DNA of 64,000 bases from CAYOMP01 sp964405075 (GCA_964405075.1 CAYOMP010000001.1:1-64000), one strand, 5' to 3'. Shown: positions 6,966 through 17,391, counted from the stretch's first letter. A program made the numbers and translations. Notes: a model not told the origin generated them from the letters alone.

Positions 6966-8702
6966 ATGTTAAAAACACTAGCAGCACAAATAAAGGAATA
7001 TAAAAAGTCATCAATTATAACACCAATATATATTATTTTGGAAGCCATTATGGAAGTTATAATTCCGTATTTAATGGCTTCCATTATTGATGACGGTTTA
7101 GAAAAGGGAAACATACAGCATGTGGTAATTGTGGGAATAACAATGTTGTTTGCGGCAATGCTGTCATTATCATTTGGATTTTTGGCTGGAAAACATGCAG
7201 CTTATGCCAGTACAGGTTTTGCAAAGAATTTGAGAAAGGCAATGTTTGATAACATTCAGAATTTTTCATTTTCAAACATAGACAAATATTCAACAGCGGG
7301 TCTTATAACCAGACTTACGACAGATGTTACAAATGTTCAAAACTCATACCAGATGATTATAAGAATGTGTGTAAGAGCACCTATTATGCTTATTTCAGCA
7401 ATGGTAATGACATTTATTATAAGCCCGAGAGTATCGCTTATCTTTTTGGCGGCAATCCTGTTTTTGGGAATTGTACTTGCAGTTATTATAGCTAAAGCAT
7501 TTCCTGTGTTTGATGAAGTATTTAAAAAGTATGATGATTTGAATGCAAGCGTTCAGGAAAACGTAAATGCAATAAGAGTTGTAAAGGCTTATGTAAGAGA
7601 AGACCACGAAATAAGCCGATTTGAAAAGGCATGCGACAACTTGTATCTGATGTTTGTAAAGGCTGAAAAACTGCTTACCCTTAACATGCCTGCAATGCAA
7701 TTGTGTGTTTATGGCTGTATTATTGGAATTTCATGGCTTGGAGCAAAACTGATTGTAGGAGGAAGCCTTACAACGGGTCAGTTGATGAGTTTGTTTACTT
7801 ATATAATGAACATTATGATTAGCCTTATGATGCTGTCTATGGTATTTGTAATGATTACCATGTCAAAAGCATCTGCTAATCGTATTGCAGAGGTAATAAA
7901 TGAAAAATCAGATCTTGTAAACGGTGAAAATCCTATATATGAAATTAAAAACGGCTCTGTCAAATTTGAAAATGTAAGTTTTGGTTATAAAAACAGTGCT
8001 GATGAGGTTTTGAAAAACATCAATATTGACATAAAGTCAGGAGAAACAATAGGAATAATTGGGGGAACGGGAAGTTCAAAATCTTCGATGGTACAGCTTA
8101 TACCAAGACTGTATGATGTTACTTCTGGTAAGGTTTTAGTAGGCGGTATTGATGTAAGGGATTATGATATTGAAACACTTAGAAATGAAGTAGCAATGGT
8201 ACTTCAAAAAAATGTACTCTTCTCGGGAACAATAAAAGAAAATATAAGATGGGGAAATAAAGATGCAGATGATGCAGAAATAGAAAGAGTATGCCGTCTT
8301 GCACAGGCAGATGAGTTTATTCAGACTTTCCCTGAAAAATATGACACACACATTGAACAGGGCGGAAGCAATGTATCAGGCGGACAAAAGCAGAGATTAT
8401 GTATTGCAAGAGCACTTATAAAGAAACCTAAGATGCTTATACTTGATGATTCAACCAGTGCAGTGGATACAAAGACTGATACACTGATAAGAAAAGCTTT
8501 CAGGGAAGAAATACCTGACACAACCAAGATTATAATTGCACAGAGGATTTCCTCGGTTTGTGATGCAGACAGAATTATCGTTTTAGATGATGGAATGATT
8601 GAGGCTGTGGGAACACATGAAGAACTTTTAAATACAAGTGAAATTTATCGTGATGTATATGAATCACAGATGAAAGGAGCTGATGAGAATGGAGAAAAAT
8701 AA
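6966..8702 (+). CDS. Heterodimeric ABC exporter, subunit with degenerate ATP site
   Basis: A 578-residue half-transporter: six membrane segments in residues 15-300, then a nucleotide-binding domain. Walker A reads GGTGSSKSS (a serine where glycine is usual), the signature is VSGGQ, and Walker B reads LILDD, with Asp495 in place of the catalytic glutamate. In BmrC/BmrD- and TM287/288-type exporters one subunit carries exactly this non-catalytic Walker B, so this is the degenerate partner of the next gene. Likely substrates are drugs or amphiphiles. It overlaps the next gene by 14 bases, consistent with a 1:1 complex. Confidence 0.93.
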   Translation: MLKTLAAQIKEYKKSSIITPIYIILEAIMEVIIPYLMASIIDDGLEKGNIQHVVIVGITMLFAAMLSLSFGFLAGKHAAYASTGFAKNLRKAMFDNIQNFSFSNIDKYSTAGLITRLTTDVTNVQNSYQMIIRMCVRAPIMLISAMVMTFIISPRVSLIFLAAILFLGIVLAVIIAKAFPVFDEVFKKYDDLNASVQENVNAIRVVKAYVREDHEISRFEKACDNLYLMFVKAEKLLTLNMPAMQLCVYGCIIGISWLGAKLIVGGSLTTGQLMSLFTYIMNIMISLMMLSMVFVMITMSKASANRIAEVINEKSDLVNGENPIYEIKNGSVKFENVSFGYKNSADEVLKNINIDIKSGETIGIIGGTGSSKSSMVQLIPRLYDVTSGKVLVGGIDVRDYDIETLRNEVAMVLQKNVLFSGTIKENIRWGNKDADDAEIERVCRLAQADEFIQTFPEKYDTHIEQGGSNVSGGQKQRLCIARALIKKPKMLILDDSTSAVDTKTDTLIRKAFREEIPDTTKIIIAQRISSVCDADRIIVLDDGMIEAVGTHEELLNTSEIYRDVYESQMKGADENGEK

Positions 8703-10581
8703 AAAGTTTAAAAAGCCTGCAAAAAGTCCGATGCAGACAATGAAAAGATTAATGAAATATGTTTTTAAAAATTACAAAATTCATTGTCTGATTGTATTTA
8801 TATGTATTATTATAAGCACTTTGGCAAATGTTCGTGGAACAATGTTTATGAAGACACTTATTGATGATTATATAACTCCGTTTTTAGGTCAGCAAAATCC
8901 TGATTTTTCAAGACTTTTGATGGCACTTATGCAATTGGCTGTAATCTATGGTATCGGTATAGTTTCAACATGGAGCTATAACAGGATTATGGTTAATGTA
9001 ACTCAGGGTACATTAAAAAATGTGAGAAAAGATTTGTTTCAACATATGGAGAAACTGCCAATCAGATATTTTGATACACATGCACATGGCGATATAATGA
9101 GTGTTTATACCAATGATACGGATACTTTAAGACAGATGATAAGCCAGAGTATTCCACAGATTATATCGGCAGCATTTACTCTTATAAGTGTGCTGATTTC
9201 AATGATAATGTTAAGTATACCCCTTACATGCATAACCCTGTTAATGGCATTTGTTATGGTAAAGGTTACGAAGAAGCTGGCAGGTCAGAGTGGAAAATAC
9301 TTTATGGCGCAGCAGGTAAGTCTTGGAAAGTTAAATGGATATATTGAAGAAATGATGGAGGGGCAGAAGGTTGTCAAGGTATTCTGCCACGAAGAAGAAA
9401 GCAAAGAGGACTTTGACAGGTTAAATGAAGAATTATTTGAAAATGCTGACAGTGCCAATAGATATGCCAATGTTTTAATGCCTGTTATGGGAAATTTGGG
9501 AAATATTAATTATGTAATGACAGCCATTATAGGTGCAATTTTGGCAATTTACAAGGTGGGTGGTCTTACACTCGGAGGTCTTGCTTCATTTTTGCAGTTT
9601 AATAAGAGTTTCAGTCAGCCAATTTCACAGATTTCACAGCAGTTTAATTCAATCGTAATGGCACTTGCTGGAGCAGAAAGAATATTTGAAATCATCGATG
9701 AAAAGGTGGAAGAAGATGAGGGATATGTGGAGCTTGTAAATGCCATAATAGATGAAAATGGAAATATAACCGAATCAGATAAGAGAACAGGTGAATGGGC
9801 ATGGAAACATTTCCACAAAGCAGACGGTACTACAACATATCAGAAAATGGAGGGGGACGTAGTATTTGACCATGTAGATTTTGGTTATACAGATGAGAAG
9901 ATTGTACTACATGACGTGGAGTTGTATGCAAAGCCGGGTGAAAAAATTGCATTTGTTGGCGCAACAGGGGCTGGAAAGACAACAATTACAAACTTAATTA
10001 ACCGTTTCTACGATATTCAGGACGGAAAAATCAGGTATGATGGAATCAATATTAATAAGATTAAAAAGCCGGATTTAAGACGTTCATTAGGAATTGTTTT
10101 GCAGGATACACATCTTTTTACGGGAACGGTTATGGAAAATATTCGTTATGGAAAACTTGATGCAACAGATGAGGAAGTAATGGCGGCGGCAAAGCTGGCA
10201 AATGCAGATACATTTATTAAACATCTTCCTAACGGATACAATACGGTTTTGCATGGCGACGGAGGAAATTTGTCCCAAGGACAAAGACAGCTTCTAGCTA
10301 TTGCAAGGGCAGCAGTTGCTAATCCGCCTGTATTAATATTAGATGAGGCAACCTCAAGTATAGATACCCGTACTGAAAAAATTGTTCAGGAGGGCATGGA
10401 CAGATTAATGGAAGGAAGAACAGTATTTGTTATTGCCCACAGACTTTCTACTATTAAGAATTCCAATGTTATAATGGTGCTTGACAAGGGAAGAATTGTG
10501 GAGAGAGGAAACCACGAATCACTGTTAGAAAAGAAAGGTATATATTATCAGTTATATACGGGAGCGTTAGAACAGGATTAA
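8689..10581 (+). CDS. Heterodimeric ABC exporter, catalytic subunit
   Basis: About 630 residues: six membrane segments (about 30-330) and a nucleotide-binding domain with canonical Walker A (GATGAGKTT) and Walker B with catalytic glutamate (LILDEATSS). Its signature is LSQGQ rather than LSGGQ; together with the partner's aspartate this makes one composite ATP site degenerate and the other, built from this Walker B and the partner's VSGGQ, active. An extra segment of about 50 residues (ENGNITESDKRTGEWAWKHF) precedes the ATPase domain. GGAG at 8676-8679 favours the ATG at 8689 over the one at 8683. A bidirectional hairpin follows. Confidence 0.93.
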   Translation: MEKNKKFKKPAKSPMQTMKRLMKYVFKNYKIHCLIVFICIIISTLANVRGTMFMKTLIDDYITPFLGQQNPDFSRLLMALMQLAVIYGIGIVSTWSYNRIMVNVTQGTLKNVRKDLFQHMEKLPIRYFDTHAHGDIMSVYTNDTDTLRQMISQSIPQIISAAFTLISVLISMIMLSIPLTCITLLMAFVMVKVTKKLAGQSGKYFMAQQVSLGKLNGYIEEMMEGQKVVKVFCHEEESKEDFDRLNEELFENADSANRYANVLMPVMGNLGNINYVMTAIIGAILAIYKVGGLTLGGLASFLQFNKSFSQPISQISQQFNSIVMALAGAERIFEIIDEKVEEDEGYVELVNAIIDENGNITESDKRTGEWAWKHFHKADGTTTYQKMEGDVVFDHVDFGYTDEKIVLHDVELYAKPGEKIAFVGATGAGKTTITNLINRFYDIQDGKIRYDGININKIKKPDLRRSLGIVLQDTHLFTGTVMENIRYGKLDATDEEVMAAAKLANADTFIKHLPNGYNTVLHGDGGNLSQGQRQLLAIARAAVANPPVLILDEATSSIDTRTEKIVQEGMDRLMEGRTVFVIAHRLSTIKNSNVIMVLDKGRIVERGNHESLLEKKGIYYQLYTGALEQD

Positions 10582-10603
10582 AGGAATAAAGAAATAGAAA
10601 AGT

Positions 10604-10632
10604 AGAGCAGCTTAAATTTTAAAAGCTGCTCT
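10604..10632. terminator. Bidirectional hairpin between convergent genes
   Basis: AGAGCAGCTT pairs with AAGCTGCTCT across a 9-base AT loop. It overlaps the last codons of the minus-strand AraC gene and lies 23 bases after the exporter stop. U-tracts are weak on both sides. Confidence 0.5.
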
Positions 10633-11592
10633 ATATTCATTTGGGGTCATTTTATACTGCTTTTTAAATACTCTGTGAAAGTAGCTTCTGTCATAATATC
10701 CCACAAGCTGGGCAATGTCCTCTACAGGGAGGTCAGTAGATTTAAGGTAATAACATGCTTCCTGCAATTTAGCCTCTATGATAATTTCAGAAAAACTCTT
10801 GTTAGTGTGCTTCTTTATGAGCGAAGATAAATAAGTCGGGTGATAATGGAAAGCCTCAGCTACAGAAGCCAAAGTGGCCGTATTCTTATATTGGTTGATA
10901 TAGGATAAAATATCAGAAAGCTGATTGTTTCCCATAATCTCGTAATTTTCACGGTCTATTGATTCTTTATGTGTCCTTAAAAGTTCGGTAAATAAAAGCG
11001 CAAGGTAGCATTCCATTGACTTCTTATAGCATATATCCTTTTTGAAAAATTCCTTTATTATTGACTGAACAAGAATAGTACTTTGAGAGTTCTTATTACT
11101 TGGAAAATACAAATAGGAATTTTTTTCATTCGTAGTAAAAAGTGATGTAAGGAAAAAACGGCTCATTAAGTCATTTTCCGCAATTAAGCATAAAAATGAT
11201 TCCTGAAAGAGAGAGGGTTTTATTAAAATATTAAATAGAAGGTCTGATGGAGAGTGGGTATTGACAGAGTGTCTGTCATTGGGGCTTAAAAGGCATATAT
11301 CGCCTACATAAAGGTCTCTTGACTGACTGTTAATGCTTTGGGTGCATTTGCCCCGTGAAACATAGAGAAGCTCGAAGTAGTCATGTGTATGAGCTACAGA
11401 CCTGTTATTGGCAATGAATGGGTGAATTGATACTAAAATATTTTCGTCTGATTCAAATAAGTCTTCTGATTTCACAATGGCATTTTCACGAAGCTCTGAT
11501 TTTTCAATTCCGTTTAAAATACAAAGGTCATCAACAAAAGGCAGGCTTGCTATGTAATTGTCTATGAATTCATTAAAGGTTTCATTAATCAT
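10612..11592 (-). CDS. AraC family transcriptional regulator
   Basis: A 326-residue regulator. The first part contains a cupin-like sensor segment with HTHDYFELLYVSRGKC and GDICLLSPNDRHSV; the last 100 residues hold two helix-turn-helix motifs (TLASVAEAFHYHPTYLSSLI and VEDIAQLVGYYDRSYFHRVF) ending in the usual MTPNEYR. It is divergent from the symporter and GH78 rhamnosidase genes across 250 bases of AT-rich sequence, so it most likely senses rhamnose or a rhamnoside and activates that operon. The inducer is inferred from context only. Confidence 0.9.
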   Translation of the reverse strand: MINETFNEFIDNYIASLPFVDDLCILNGIEKSELRENAIVKSEDLFESDENILVSIHPFIANNRSVAHTHDYFELLYVSRGKCTQSINSQSRDLYVGDICLLSPNDRHSVNTHSPSDLLFNILIKPSLFQESFLCLIAENDLMSRFFLTSLFTTNEKNSYLYFPSNKNSQSTILVQSIIKEFFKKDICYKKSMECYLALLFTELLRTHKESIDRENYEIMGNNQLSDILSYINQYKNTATLASVAEAFHYHPTYLSSLIKKHTNKSFSEIIIEAKLQEACYYLKSTDLPVEDIAQLVGYYDRSYFHRVFKKQYKMTPNEYRAAFKI

Positions 11593-11842
11593 AAGGTTAT
11601 TTCAATTCCTTTATAGTTGTTGTTTATGTAAAGTTAGTATATAGTATGAAACCGAAATGTTCAATAGTTGTTGAAAATATTAAAAAAATAGTGTTAAAAA
11701 AGTCCACATTAAGAACTTATATTATTCTAATTATTTTTTTAAACGATAATGCTACACTTAATACATAAAAAACAAATAAAAACAACAAGGAAATTGTACA
11801 ATATGCCTAAAATGTAACACGAAAAACGAAAAGAGGTATTTT

Positions 11843-13159
11843 ATGGAAGCAAAAATGAAAAATTCAAGAATAATAGGTTACGGATTGGGAAGTCTTGGAA
11901 AGGACTTGGCATTGGGAGTAATAGGGTCGTATCTGTTGTTATTTTATACAGATATATTAGGAATTTCTGCGGCAGCAGCAGGGGCGATACTGGTATTGAC
12001 AAAAATATGGGACGCAATAAATGATCCTATGATGGGTTCAATAGTAGACAGAACTAACAGCAGATGGGGAAGATTCAGACCATATGTATTGTTTGTGCCG
12101 ATACCATTGGCAGTGTTTTCAGCGCTGTGCTTTGTGGCACCTGACTGGGGGACAACAGCTAAGGTTATTTATGCATTAGTTACCTATACAATTACGGGAA
12201 TGCTTTTTACGGCTTATGATGTTCCTTTATGGGGAATGGTTCCGTCTATTACAAACAATCAGAATGACAGTAACAAATGTATTTCATCAGCAAGATTTTT
12301 TACGAGTCTTGGAATGCTTTTAGCAACAACAATGGCGTATCCGCTTATTCAAAAGCTTGGAGGCGGTGTGGAAGTAGAAAATTTGAAGGTTGGGTATCCA
12401 AGGTTTATGGCAATTCTTGGAGTGATAAGCGTTATTTTTGCATGGATTACATTTGCCAGTACAAAGGAAAAAGAACAGACAGAGAAAAATGAAAATAGTG
12501 AAAATGTATTTAAAGAATTTTTAAATGTAATTAAAAACAAGAATGTAAGAACTATATTTATTGCCATGACGTTACAGGCAATAGCAATGATTTTGCCAAA
12601 TACGATAGGTGCTTATTATGTTATTCACTATCTTGGCAGACCTGAAATGGTTGCTGTTTATTTTGGAGTGACAGGGATTATAGGACTTTTTACGGCACCG
12701 CTTACCTCAATTGCATTAAAGAAGATTACAGCTAAGAAGTTGACAATGATGGCTATGGCAGTTTCAACTGCTTTAAGCGTTGTGGCATTTTTTGTTCCAA
12801 GTAATAATATAGTTTTATTGTTGGGAATTTTTGCACTGTATGGATTTTTTATGGCAGTACCTATGGTCAGCATTACTTCATTGTTAGTAGATGCAGGAAA
12901 TGAAATTTATGAAGAAACAGGAAAGAGGAAGGATGGAGTACTATTTTCGCTTAAATATTTTGCGATAAAGTGCGGAACAGCATTGGCAAGCTGACTGGCA
13001 ATTTTTGTTTTAACTGTTACACATTACAAATCAAATGAAATGGTACAGGAGGCCTCTGTATTAGTCGGCTTAAATGTATCAAGAACATTAATGATTGCAG
13101 CAGTATATATTCTGGCAATTTTGGTTATAAGCAGGTTTTCAGCAAAAACCGTTAAGTAG
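11843..13159 (+). pseudogene. GPH-family sugar symporter interrupted by a TGA stop
   Basis: The gene encodes a MelB-like glycoside-cation symporter: the N-terminal RIIGYGLGSLGKDLALG, the LTKIWDAINDPMMGS loop and NSRWGRFRPYVL are diagnostic. After 383 codons a TGA (12992-12994) interrupts the frame. The same frame then stays open for 54 more codons (LAIFVLTVTHYKSN, then VSRTLMIAAVYILAILV) to a TAG at 13157-13159, supplying the missing last two helices. Ser-Gly-Leu is expected here, so GGA to TGA by one base is the simplest explanation. GH78 follows 11 bases later, making this the likely rhamnoside importer of the operon. Decay, readthrough or base-call error are all possible. Confidence 0.85.
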
Positions 13160-13170
13160 TGAGGTAGTTT

Positions 13171-15840
13171 ATGTATAGAATTTTTGATTTGAAATGCAAT
13201 AAAATGTCTAATCCAAAGGGGATTGATACATTAATTCCACAGTTTTCGTGGAGAATGGAAAGCGACAGACAGGATACTTTTCAGACTGCATATGAAATTG
13301 AAGTAAGAGATGAAGATGAAAACTGTCTTTGGAGTGTTTGTAGGGAAGATGGCAGAAACTTTGGAATAGAATATGATGGTGCCCCATTAAAGACGGGAGA
13401 AAAATATGTGTGGACGGTTAAAAGCATAAATAATTATGGTGAAAGCTTTAAGAGCCAAAGGGCATACTTTGAAATGGGCATTACAGACAAAAAAAGTTGG
13501 AGGGCAAAATGGATTGAAGCTCCGCAAAAGCGAAAAGAAATAAAAGATATTACTGATTCTGCAAGCATATTTTCAGGAAAGGTAAGGTCAAATGAAAATC
13601 AGGAGGAATACTTAAATCCGCCTGTATATTTCAGAAAAAGAATCAATATATCAAAAACAGTAAAAAGAGCAAAAGTTTATGCCACAGCACATGGAGTTTA
13701 TGAATTGAGTATTGATAAAAAAGCATTTAGTGAGGTTTTGGCACCTGGTTATACGGCATATGGTAAATATTTGGATTATCAAAGCTATGATGTGGCAGAA
13801 TACCTTACTTTGGGCTGGCATGAGCTTGAGTGTATTTTGGCAGATGGCTGGTACAGCGGAAAAATCGGGCTGATGGGAGTTGGCAATCAGTATGGAAGCA
13901 CAAATGCGTTTCTGATGCAGATGGAAATACAATACGAAGACGGCAGTGTGGAAAAAATATGCAGTGACGAAAGCTTTGAATGGGCTGAGGGAGCATATAA
14001 TTATGCGGATATATTTGTAGGAGAAAGTATTGACTATTCAAAACCTGAGCCAGATTATCAAAGCGGAGTGCTTGTTAAGGAATATGGTTATGAGAATTTG
14101 CATGGTACATGCTGCGAACCTGTAAGAGTTTTGCGGGAAAAGAAACCTGTAAAACTGATAAGAACGCCAAAGGGTGAAATCGTTTTGGACGCAGGAGAAA
14201 ATATAGCAGGTTATACTAAATTTTCATTAAAAACTAAAAAGGGAATGGTAATAGGCTTAGAACATAGTGAAATTTTGGACAAAGATGGCAATTTTATGCA
14301 AAATATAATGGGGCAGAATAAAAATCAGAAGGATATTATTAAATGCAGTGGCAAAAAAACAAGCTATTGCCCTAAATTTACATTTCATGGGTTCAGATAT
14401 GTGAAGGTAACGGGATTTGATGAAGAAGAACAAAAAAGCATAAATAAGGACGATTTTACCATTGTCATTATAGGAACAGATTTGGAAAAGACAGGGGAAT
14501 TTGTTACCTCAAATGAAAAAATAAATAAGCTTCAGGAAAATATATACAGAAGCCAGCAGGGAAATATGGTGTCTGTTCCTACAGATTGTCCGCAGCGTGA
14601 AAGAGCTGGGTGGACGGGAGATATGCAGGTATATGCACAAACTGCCGTGTTTAATATGAATGTATATGCGTTTTTGGATAAATGGCTTGAGAATATGAGG
14701 CTGGAACAGCTTGACGATGGTCAGATACCAAATGTAGTACCGACAATTGACAGCAATAAATATATTGACGGAGAAAATAGAAAGCATATCTGTTCAGCGG
14801 GCTGGGGAGATGCATGTATAATTGTTCCTTATAGAATGTACATGGCATATGGTGATAAGAAGATTCTTCAAAATAATTATGAAATGATGAAAAGATGGTT
14901 GAAATATGTTGAAAATCAGGCAAGCAAATATACTCCAAAGGACGTATTAACATATTCAATAGAAGAAAAGGAGAGGCAAAAGTATCTTTGGAATACAGAA
15001 TTTCATTTTGGTGATTGGCTTATTCCAAGCATTGTTGCAAAGACAGGCAACCCAATGCAGACAGCAATACTTACAAAGGAACAGGCAGCCACAGCCATGT
15101 ATGCTTATACAACAGGCATGATGATTGAAATTAATACTATATTGGGGTATTACGAAGAGGCAAAAAGGTATACGGTTTTAAATAAGAAAATTTGTGAGGC
15201 TTTTTCCAATGAATATATTAAGGAAGACGGCAGTATTGAACCAAATGTTCAGGGAATTTATGTACTTGCTCTTTATATGGGAATGGCAGCAGAGGATAAG
15301 AGGGAAAAATGCGTTAAAAAGCTGGTAGAATTAATTCATGCAAACAATGATTGCCTTGATACAGGATTTTTGTCAGTTCCGTTTTTATTGGATACGTTGT
15401 GTAAGTATGGAGAAAGTGAACTTGCATATACTCTATTGTATCAGGAGAAGTGCCCTTCATGGCTTTATGAAGTGAATATGGGAGCTACTACTGTTTGGGA
15501 AAACTGGGCGGCAATTTTGCCAAACGGCACAAGAACCAATTCATCTTACAATCATTTTGCATTTGGCTGTGTGGGAGATTTTATGTATCGTAAAATAGGC
15601 GGAATAATCATGGAAGAAGCAGGATATAAAAAGATACTGATAGAGCCTGACTTTAGCTGTGGCTTGGATAAAGTGTATACAAGTCTCTTGACGCCGTATG
15701 GAAAGCTTAGTGCAGATTGGGAGAAAAAAGACGGACGGTATCTACTAAAGATAAAGCTTCCGCCAAACACGTCAGGCAGAGTAAAGCTTGCAGATAAAGT
15801 ATTTGAAATAGGCAATGGCGAATTTGAATTTTCGGTTTAA
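13171..15840 (+). CDS. GH78 alpha-L-rhamnosidase
   Basis: An 889-residue cytoplasmic enzyme (no signal peptide) releasing L-rhamnose from glycosides or rhamnogalacturonan oligosaccharides. Order: N-terminal Ig-like and beta-sandwich domains (GYTAYGKYLDYQSYDVAEYL, LADGWYSGKIG), an alpha/alpha-barrel with the general-acid motif TDCPQRERAGWTGD (Glu477), GWGDACIIVPYRMY, the predicted base Glu777 in ATTVWENW, then a C-terminal beta-sandwich. Size and motifs match the family. It lies 11 bases after the broken symporter and downstream of the divergent AraC gene, so it is part of that regulon. Confidence 0.92.
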   Translation: MYRIFDLKCNKMSNPKGIDTLIPQFSWRMESDRQDTFQTAYEIEVRDEDENCLWSVCREDGRNFGIEYDGAPLKTGEKYVWTVKSINNYGESFKSQRAYFEMGITDKKSWRAKWIEAPQKRKEIKDITDSASIFSGKVRSNENQEEYLNPPVYFRKRINISKTVKRAKVYATAHGVYELSIDKKAFSEVLAPGYTAYGKYLDYQSYDVAEYLTLGWHELECILADGWYSGKIGLMGVGNQYGSTNAFLMQMEIQYEDGSVEKICSDESFEWAEGAYNYADIFVGESIDYSKPEPDYQSGVLVKEYGYENLHGTCCEPVRVLREKKPVKLIRTPKGEIVLDAGENIAGYTKFSLKTKKGMVIGLEHSEILDKDGNFMQNIMGQNKNQKDIIKCSGKKTSYCPKFTFHGFRYVKVTGFDEEEQKSINKDDFTIVIIGTDLEKTGEFVTSNEKINKLQENIYRSQQGNMVSVPTDCPQRERAGWTGDMQVYAQTAVFNMNVYAFLDKWLENMRLEQLDDGQIPNVVPTIDSNKYIDGENRKHICSAGWGDACIIVPYRMYMAYGDKKILQNNYEMMKRWLKYVENQASKYTPKDVLTYSIEEKERQKYLWNTEFHFGDWLIPSIVAKTGNPMQTAILTKEQAATAMYAYTTGMMIEINTILGYYEEAKRYTVLNKKICEAFSNEYIKEDGSIEPNVQGIYVLALYMGMAAEDKREKCVKKLVELIHANNDCLDTGFLSVPFLLDTLCKYGESELAYTLLYQEKCPSWLYEVNMGATTVWENWAAILPNGTRTNSSYNHFAFGCVGDFMYRKIGGIIMEEAGYKKILIEPDFSCGLDKVYTSLLTPYGKLSADWEKKDGRYLLKIKLPPNTSGRVKLADKVFEIGNGEFEFSV

Positions 15841-15940
15841 AATGAATAGGTTGCTATATGTAGTGCGTGAAGTTGTTTTCTATTCCTTGAATATGTATTA
15901 TAATAAATGATAATATTTTATCACAACGGAGGAAGAAAAA

Positions 15941-16969
15941 ATGGAAATGGTGACATTGGGTAAAACAGGAATAACGGTTAATAAAAATGGTTTTGGAGCG
16001 TTGCCAATTCAGCGAATAAGTACGGAAGATGCAGTAAAACTTGCAAGAAAAGCATATGATGCAGGAATAACTTTTTTTGACACAGCAAGATTTTATACAG
16101 ATAGTGAAGAAAAGTTGGGAGAGGCATTTGCGGGAATGAGAGAAAAAGTCTACATTGCTACAAAGACAGCAGCTTCTAATGCAGATGAGTTTTGGGCGCA
16201 GCTTGAAGTATCACTTAATAATCTAAAAACGGATTATATAGATATTTACCAATTTCATAATCCTTCTTTTTGTCCGAAGCCGGGAGATAAAACAGGGCTT
16301 TATGAAGCAATGTTGGAAGCTAAAAAACAGGGAAAAATACGCCATATTGGAATTACCAATCACAGACTTGCTGTAGCAAATGAGGCAATTGAATCGGGTT
16401 TATATGAAACATTGCAGTTCCCGTTTTGTTATCTTGCCAGTGATAAGGATTTAGAGATAGTGGAAAAATGCAAAAAAGCAGGAATGGGATTTATCGCCAT
16501 GAAGGCATTGTCAGGCGGACTTATCACAAATTCGGCAGCAGCCTATGCATTTGAGGCACAGTATGATAATGTTCTCCCGATATGGGGAGTTCAAAAAGAA
16601 AAAGAGCTTGATGAATTTATTTCATATATTGACAATCCTCCAACCATGACAGAAGAGATTAAGGCATTAATTGAAAAAGACAGAAAAGAGCTTAGCGGTG
16701 AATTCTGTCGTGGCTGCGGATACTGTATGCCATGTCCTGCAGGAATAGAAATTAACAACTGTGCCAGAATGTCACTTTTGCTTCGTCGTTCTCCATCAGA
16801 ACTTCAGCTTACAAAAGAAGTACAGGAAAAAATGAAGAAAATCGAAAATTGTTTGCACTGTAATAAGTGTAAGAGCAAATGTCCTTATGGACTGGATACA
16901 CCGACACTGCTTCAGAAGAATTATGAGGACTACAAGAGAGTGTTGGCTGGGGAAGTGAGTGTTGGGTAA
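15941..16969 (+). CDS. Aldo-keto reductase with C-terminal 4Fe-4S domain
   Basis: A 342-residue protein. Residues 1-240 form an aldo-keto reductase barrel (GKTGITVNKNGFGALPIQR, ITFFDTARFYTDSEEKLG with the catalytic Asp-Tyr pair, HIGITNH). The C-terminal 90 residues carry two cysteine clusters, CRGCGYCMPCP and CLHCNKCKSKCP, for iron-sulfur centres. This fusion is common in anaerobes, where electrons probably pass from ferredoxin to a carbonyl substrate. GGAGGA precedes the ATG. It could process a rhamnose-derived aldehyde, since it follows the GH78 gene, but the 100-base gap allows independent expression. Confidence 0.9.
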   Translation: MEMVTLGKTGITVNKNGFGALPIQRISTEDAVKLARKAYDAGITFFDTARFYTDSEEKLGEAFAGMREKVYIATKTAASNADEFWAQLEVSLNNLKTDYIDIYQFHNPSFCPKPGDKTGLYEAMLEAKKQGKIRHIGITNHRLAVANEAIESGLYETLQFPFCYLASDKDLEIVEKCKKAGMGFIAMKALSGGLITNSAAAYAFEAQYDNVLPIWGVQKEKELDEFISYIDNPPTMTEEIKALIEKDRKELSGEFCRGCGYCMPCPAGIEINNCARMSLLLRRSPSELQLTKEVQEKMKKIENCLHCNKCKSKCPYGLDTPTLLQKNYEDYKRVLAGEVSVG

Positions 16970-16972
16970 ATT

Positions 16973-17194
16973 TTGATTTGTAAGAAAATTTTTGAATATA
17001 TTGTCTCAAGTGTTAGTTTTGAAAAGGATGTAAAAAGTGTGAAAACACAAATAAATGAAGTATTAGATAATATTCTAACAGAGAAGAGCCTGTATTGTAA
17101 GGATAGAGGAATAAAGATTTCTTGTGTAATAGATGGAAATCAGATAGATCTGTTTTTAGTTGAAAATACTTATGCCGATTCCAAAAATAAATAA
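16973..17194 (+). pseudogene. Internally deleted copy of the GHKL sensor kinase
   Basis: About 170 bases repeat parts of the kinase gene at 22432-23712. The stretch encoding ILTEKSLYCKDRGIKISC is nearly identical to the kinase around 23300-23355. It then jumps straight to the extreme 3' end (matching bases about 23687-23710, encoding a peptide ending TYADSKNK in a shifted frame). The 5' part (SSVSFEKDVK) recurs as a degenerate stretch at about 21569-21625. Start and ribosome site are lacking. This is a decayed paralogue or duplication with an internal deletion. Confidence 0.8.
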
Positions 17195-17211
17195 GAACCT
17201 TTTTTAGTGGG

Positions 17212-17244
17212 TAGACAGTCAGAGTAATGGCTGTCTATTTTTTT
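17212..17244 (+). terminator. Intrinsic terminator
   Basis: TAGACAG (17212-17218) pairs with CTGTCTA (17231-17237) and runs into TTTTTTT. It follows the kinase remnant and precedes the PhoH gene. Confidence 0.75.
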
Positions 17245-17391
17245 ACACAATTTTAATTTTACTATTCTTTTACACTAATTTCTCATTAGATTGATAGCAC
17301 GAAACTAATACATTTTGTAGAATCTAGCTTGGGAGAGTATATCTTTCGAAATAATAAATAAGTTATTACGAGAAGGGATGGAGATGAGCCT

